A stretch of 45,982 bases of DNA from JBPYFK01 sp051984675 (lineage in GTDB: Bacteria; Actinomycetota; Actinomycetes; Mycobacteriales; Pseudonocardiaceae): NCBI GenBank assembly GCA_051984675.1, contig JBPYFK010000017.1:1-45982 (forward strand). The letters are read 5' to 3'. This document shows, one piece after another, positions 39,419-45,982 of this stretch. Position numbers and translations under genes: made by a program. The notes under the pieces were generated by a model that made no database searches, had not been told where the DNA came from, and worked only from the letters and a program-made list of their open reading frames with translations. The number at the start of each line of letters is the position of its first letter. Position 1 is the stretch's first letter.

Positions 39419-42400
39419 TTGGCAGTCTCCCGCGCGACCAAGGTCTCTGCTGCATCCAACTCCACGTCGGGGATCCCTGGGGCACCCAAGCGGGTCTCGT
39501 TCGCGAAGATCCGCGAGCCGCTGGAAGTGCCTGACCTGCTCGACCTGCAGATCAAGTCCTTTGAATGGCTCGTCGGGGACGAGTCCTGGTTCCAGCGCCG
39601 GGTCGACGCCGGCGACGAGGGCCCCGTCGGTGGCCTCGAAGAGGTTCTGGGTGAGATCTCCCCGATCGAGGATTTCTCCGGTTCGATGTCGTTGTCCTTC
39701 AGCGACCCTCGCTTCGACGAGGTCAAGGCCTCCGTGGAGGAGTGCAAGGACAAGGACATGACCTACGCGGCCCCGTTGTTCGTCACCGCGGAGTTCATCA
39801 ACCACAACACCGGCGAGATCAAGAGCCAGACGGTGTTCATGGGTGACTTCCCGCGGATGACCGACAAGGGGACCTTCATCATCAACGGCACCGAGCGGGT
39901 CGTGGTCTCCCAGCTGGTTCGCTCGCCCGGTGTGTACTTCGACCAGTCGGTGGACAAGACCACCGACAAGGACGTGTACAGCGTCAAGATTATTCCCAGC
40001 CGCGGAGCGTGGCTGGAGTTCGACGTCGACAAGCGCGACACCGTCGGCGTCCGGATCGACCGCAAGCGCCGCCAGCCCGTCACCGTGCTGCTCAAGGCGC
40101 TGGGATGGACCGCGGAACGGATCCGCGAGCGGTTCGAGTTCTCCGAGACGCTGCTGGCGACGCTGGAGAAGGACCACACGGCGGGCCAGGACGAGGCACT
40201 GCTGGACATCTACCGCAAGCTGCGGCCCGGTGAACCCCCGACGCGGGAGAGCGCCCAGACCCTCCTGGAGAACCTGTTCTTCAAGGAGAAGCGCTACGAC
40301 CTCGCTCGGGTCGGCCGGTACAAGGTCAACAAGAAGCTCGGTCTGAACCTGCCGGTCGCCTCCAGTGTGCTGACCGAGGACGACATCGTCACCACCATCG
40401 AGTACCTCGTGCGGCTGCACGCGGGGGAAGTCTCGATGGGCGAGGGTGACGCCCAGGTTCCGGTCGAGGTGGACGACATCGACCACTTCGGAAACCGCCG
40501 CCTGCGCACCGTCGGTGAGCTGATCCAGAACCAGGTCCGTGTCGGGCTCTCCCGCATGGAGCGGGTGGTCCGTGAGCGGATGACCACCCAGGACGTCGAG
40601 GCGATCACCCCGCAGACCTTGATCAATATCCGGCCGGTGGTGGCCGCGATCAAGGAGTTCTTCGGTACCTCGCAGCTGTCCCAGTTCATGGACCAGACCA
40701 ACCCGATCGCGGGCCTGACGCACAAACGACGGCTGTCCGCGCTCGGCCCCGGTGGCCTGTCCCGGGAGCGCGCCGGGATGGAAGTCCGGGACGTGCACCC
40801 GTCGCACTACGGCCGGATGTGTCCGATCGAGACGCCGGAGGGTCCGAACATTGGCCTGATCGGTTCGCTGGCGACCTTCGGTCGGGTGAACCCGTTCGGG
40901 TTCATCGAGACCCCGTACCGCAAGGTGCTCGACGGCCGGGTCACCGGCGAGATCGAGTACCTGACCGCCGACGAGGAGGACCGGTACGTCAAGGCGCAGG
41001 CCAACACCCCGATCGACGACGACGGAAACTTCCTGGCCGACCGGGTGCTGGGCCGGCGCAAGGGCGGCGAGGTGGAGCTGCTGGCGCCGACCGAGATCGA
41101 CTACATGGACGTCTCGCCCCGGCAGATGGTCTCCGCGGCCACCGCGATGATCCCGTTCCTCGAGCACGACGACGCCAACCGTGCCCTGATGGGCGCGAAC
41201 ATGCAGCGCCAGGCGGTGCCGCTGCTGCGGAGCGAGGCTCCGCTGGTCGGTACCGGCATGGAGCTGCGCGCGGCGGTAGACGCCGGTGACGTGGTCACGG
41301 CCGAGAAGGCCGGCGTGGTCGAGGAGCTCTGCGCCGACTACATCACGGTGATGGCCGATGACGGCAGCCGGCGCACCTACCGGCTGCAGAAGTTCCACCG
41401 GTCCAACCACGGAACCTGCATCAACCAGAAGCCGATGGTCAGCGAGGGCGACCGGGTCGAGGTTGGCCAGGTGATCGCGGACGGCCCGTGCACCGAGAGC
41501 GGCGAGATGGCGCTGGGCAAGAACCTGCGAGGGGCCATCATGCCGTGGGAGGGGCACAACTACGAGGACGCGATCATCCTGTCCCAGCGGCTGGTGCAGG
41601 ACGACGTGCTCACCTCGATCCACATCGAGGAGCACGAGGTCGACGCGCGGGACACCAAGCTGGGTGCCGAGGAGATCACCAGGGACATCCCGAACGTCTC
41701 CGAGGACGTGCTGGCCGACCTCGACGAGCGGGGCATCATCCGCATCGGTGCCGAGGTCCAGGGCGGCGACATCCTGGTCGGCAAGGTCACGCCGAAGGGC
41801 GAGACCGAGCTGACGCCGGAGGAACGGTTGCTGCGCGCGATCTTCGGCGAGAAGGCCCGCGAGGTGCGCGACACCTCCCTGAAGGTGCCCCACGGGGAGA
41901 ACGGCAAGGTCATCGGCGTCCGCGTGTTCAACCGCGAGGAGGACGACGAGCTGCCGCCCGGGGTCAACGAGCTGGTCCGGGTGTACGTCGCGCAGAAACG
42001 CAAGATCCAGGACGGCGACAAGCTGGCGGGCCGGCACGGCAACAAGGGCGTCATCGGCAAGATCCTGCCGGTCGAGGACATGCCGTTCCTTCCCGACGGC
42101 ACGCCGGTCGACATCATCCTGAACACCCACGGCGTGCCGCGACGGATGAACATCGGGCAGGTGTTGGAGACCCACCTGGGCTGGATCGCCTCGCAGGGCT
42201 GGTCCATCGACGGCGACCCGGACTGGGCCAGCCGGTTGCCCGCCGAGCTTCATGACGTGGAACCGGACACCAACACCGCAAGCCCGGTCTTCGACGGTGC
42301 CCGGGAGGAGGAGATCACCGGCCTGCTCGGATGCACCAGGCCGAACCGGGACGGCGAGCGCCTGGTCGGCAGCGACGGCAAGGCCCAGCTTTTCGACGGC

Positions 42401-42901
42401 CGCAGCGGGGAACCGTTCCCGTTCCCGGTCGCCGTGGGGTACATGTACATCCTCAAGCTGTCGCACCTGGTGGATGACAAGATCCACGCCCGGTCCACCG
42501 GCCCGTACTCGATGATCACGCAGCAGCCGCTGGGTGGTAAGGCGCAGTTCGGTGGTCAGCGCTTCGGTGAGATGGAGTGCTGGGCGATGCAGGCATACGG
42601 CGCGGCGTACACGTTGCAGGAACTGTTGACGATCAAGTCCGACGACGTGCTGGGCCGGGTCAAGGTCTACGAAGCGATCGTCAAGGGGGAGAACATCCCG
42701 GAGCCGGGCATCCCGGAGTCGTTCAAGGTGCTGCTGAAGGAACTGCAGTCGTTGTGCCTGAACGTCGAGGTGCTCTCCAGTGACGGTGCCGCGATCGAAA
42801 TGCGCGACGGGGACGACGAGGACTTGGAGCGTGCCGCGGCGAACCTCGGCATCAACCTTTCCCGCAACGAGTCACCGTCCGTCGACGACGTCGTCAACTG
42901 A
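39419..42901 (+). CDS. rpoB: DNA-directed RNA polymerase subunit beta
   Basis: The 1160-residue subunit starts at TTG 39419 (MAVSRATKVSA) with GGAAGGAC upstream, a start usual for actinobacterial rpoB. All family blocks are present, from RVSFAKIREPLEVPDLLDLQ to the C-terminal QPLGGKAQFGGQRFGEME and CWAMQAYGAAYTLQELLT, which contacts beta-prime. The rifampicin region reads FGTSQLSQFMDQTNPIAGL then THKRRLSALGPGG, with Asp425, His435 and Ser440 (E. coli 516, 526, 531) all wild type. Thr427, Ile430 and Ala431 differ from the E. coli Asn518, Leu521 and Ser522. Resistance is therefore not predicted from the main sites. rpoC follows after 101 bases in the same operon. Confidence 0.99.
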   Translation: MAVSRATKVSAASNSTSGIPGAPKRVSFAKIREPLEVPDLLDLQIKSFEWLVGDESWFQRRVDAGDEGPVGGLEEVLGEISPIEDFSGSMSLSFSDPRFDEVKASVEECKDKDMTYAAPLFVTAEFINHNTGEIKSQTVFMGDFPRMTDKGTFIINGTERVVVSQLVRSPGVYFDQSVDKTTDKDVYSVKIIPSRGAWLEFDVDKRDTVGVRIDRKRRQPVTVLLKALGWTAERIRERFEFSETLLATLEKDHTAGQDEALLDIYRKLRPGEPPTRESAQTLLENLFFKEKRYDLARVGRYKVNKKLGLNLPVASSVLTEDDIVTTIEYLVRLHAGEVSMGEGDAQVPVEVDDIDHFGNRRLRTVGELIQNQVRVGLSRMERVVRERMTTQDVEAITPQTLINIRPVVAAIKEFFGTSQLSQFMDQTNPIAGLTHKRRLSALGPGGLSRERAGMEVRDVHPSHYGRMCPIETPEGPNIGLIGSLATFGRVNPFGFIETPYRKVLDGRVTGEIEYLTADEEDRYVKAQANTPIDDDGNFLADRVLGRRKGGEVELLAPTEIDYMDVSPRQMVSAATAMIPFLEHDDANRALMGANMQRQAVPLLRSEAPLVGTGMELRAAVDAGDVVTAEKAGVVEELCADYITVMADDGSRRTYRLQKFHRSNHGTCINQKPMVSEGDRVEVGQVIADGPCTESGEMALGKNLRGAIMPWEGHNYEDAIILSQRLVQDDVLTSIHIEEHEVDARDTKLGAEEITRDIPNVSEDVLADLDERGIIRIGAEVQGGDILVGKVTPKGETELTPEERLLRAIFGEKAREVRDTSLKVPHGENGKVIGVRVFNREEDDELPPGVNELVRVYVAQKRKIQDGDKLAGRHGNKGVIGKILPVEDMPFLPDGTPVDIILNTHGVPRRMNIGQVLETHLGWIASQGWSIDGDPDWASRLPAELHDVEPDTNTASPVFDGAREEEITGLLGCTRPNRDGERLVGSDGKAQLFDGRSGEPFPFPVAVGYMYILKLSHLVDDKIHARSTGPYSMITQQPLGGKAQFGGQRFGEMECWAMQAYGAAYTLQELLTIKSDDVLGRVKVYEAIVKGENIPEPGIPESFKVLLKELQSLCLNVEVLSSDGAAIEMRDGDDEDLERAAANLGINLSRNESPSVDDVVN

Positions 42902-43002
42902 CATGGTGGCCGGTGCACGGGAACCCCGCGGACCGGCCACCCCAGCCATGGCAGCCCTGCCTTCACCGGCAGAACTTTCGAACATTAGGGAGAAGAGCGG
43001 AC

Positions 43003-45982
<2,980 letters not shown>

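Noticed and set aside
39257..42487. Very long open frame antisense to rpoB
   Set aside because: It mirrors the codon pattern of rpoB in a GC-rich genome. The translation is His/Leu/Val/Gln-rich with no domain, and rpoB is certain.

Overview
The window is GC-rich actinobacterial chromosome, most likely from the Pseudonocardiaceae (Amycolatopsis/Saccharopolyspora type). This rests on the gene order rpmG-hadA-hadB / tRNA-Trp-secE-nusG-rplK-rplA / rplJ-rplL / mce operon / rpoB-rpoC, on Mce and HadAB proteins, and on frequent GTG/TTG and apparently leaderless starts. No species can be named from the sequence alone.

Left accessory part (1-5.1 kb). The N-terminal part of a DEAD-box restriction helicase runs off the left edge. 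Two SRAP (HMCES/YedK-type) genes flank a PAS-PAS-GGDEF diguanylate cyclase gene. The cyclase gene lies between two direct repeats derived from the 3' half of a tRNA-Tyr(GUA) gene and its terminator. These look like attachment-site scars of integration at tRNA-Tyr. No integrase and no intact tRNA-Tyr are in the window.

Middle part (5.1-15 kb). This holds small, mostly divergent genes: GNAT acetyltransferase, a six-repeat DivIVA-domain protein, an MpaB/DUF2236 oxygenase divergent from a TetR regulator with a palindromic operator between them, small hypotheticals, a DUF6191-like protein, a PPOX F420-type oxidoreductase, an alpha/beta hydrolase, and a membrane GAF-(degenerate GGDEF)-EAL protein predicted to be a c-di-GMP phosphodiesterase.

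Information-processing core (14.9-23.2 kb). It holds tRNA-Thr(GGU), tRNA-Met(CAU), rpmG, the hadAB dehydratase pair, a class I aminotransferase, tRNA-Trp(CCA), secE, nusG, rplK, rplA, a membrane protein, the L10 leader attenuator, rplJ and rplL. Most transcription units end in strong hairpins.

Mce block (23.2-35.1 kb). An AT-richer promoter region with repeated motifs precedes a tightly overlapping operon: ATPase (mkl/mceG), two YrbE permeases, six MCE proteins and two Mce-associated proteins. It should form one lipid-importing ABC system. A large convergent TPR-CHAT protein follows; its CHAT domain keeps the Cys but has Pro where the catalytic His is expected. After a 690-base gap with a recognisable promoter, rpoB (TTG start) and rpoC (cut by the right edge) complete the window.
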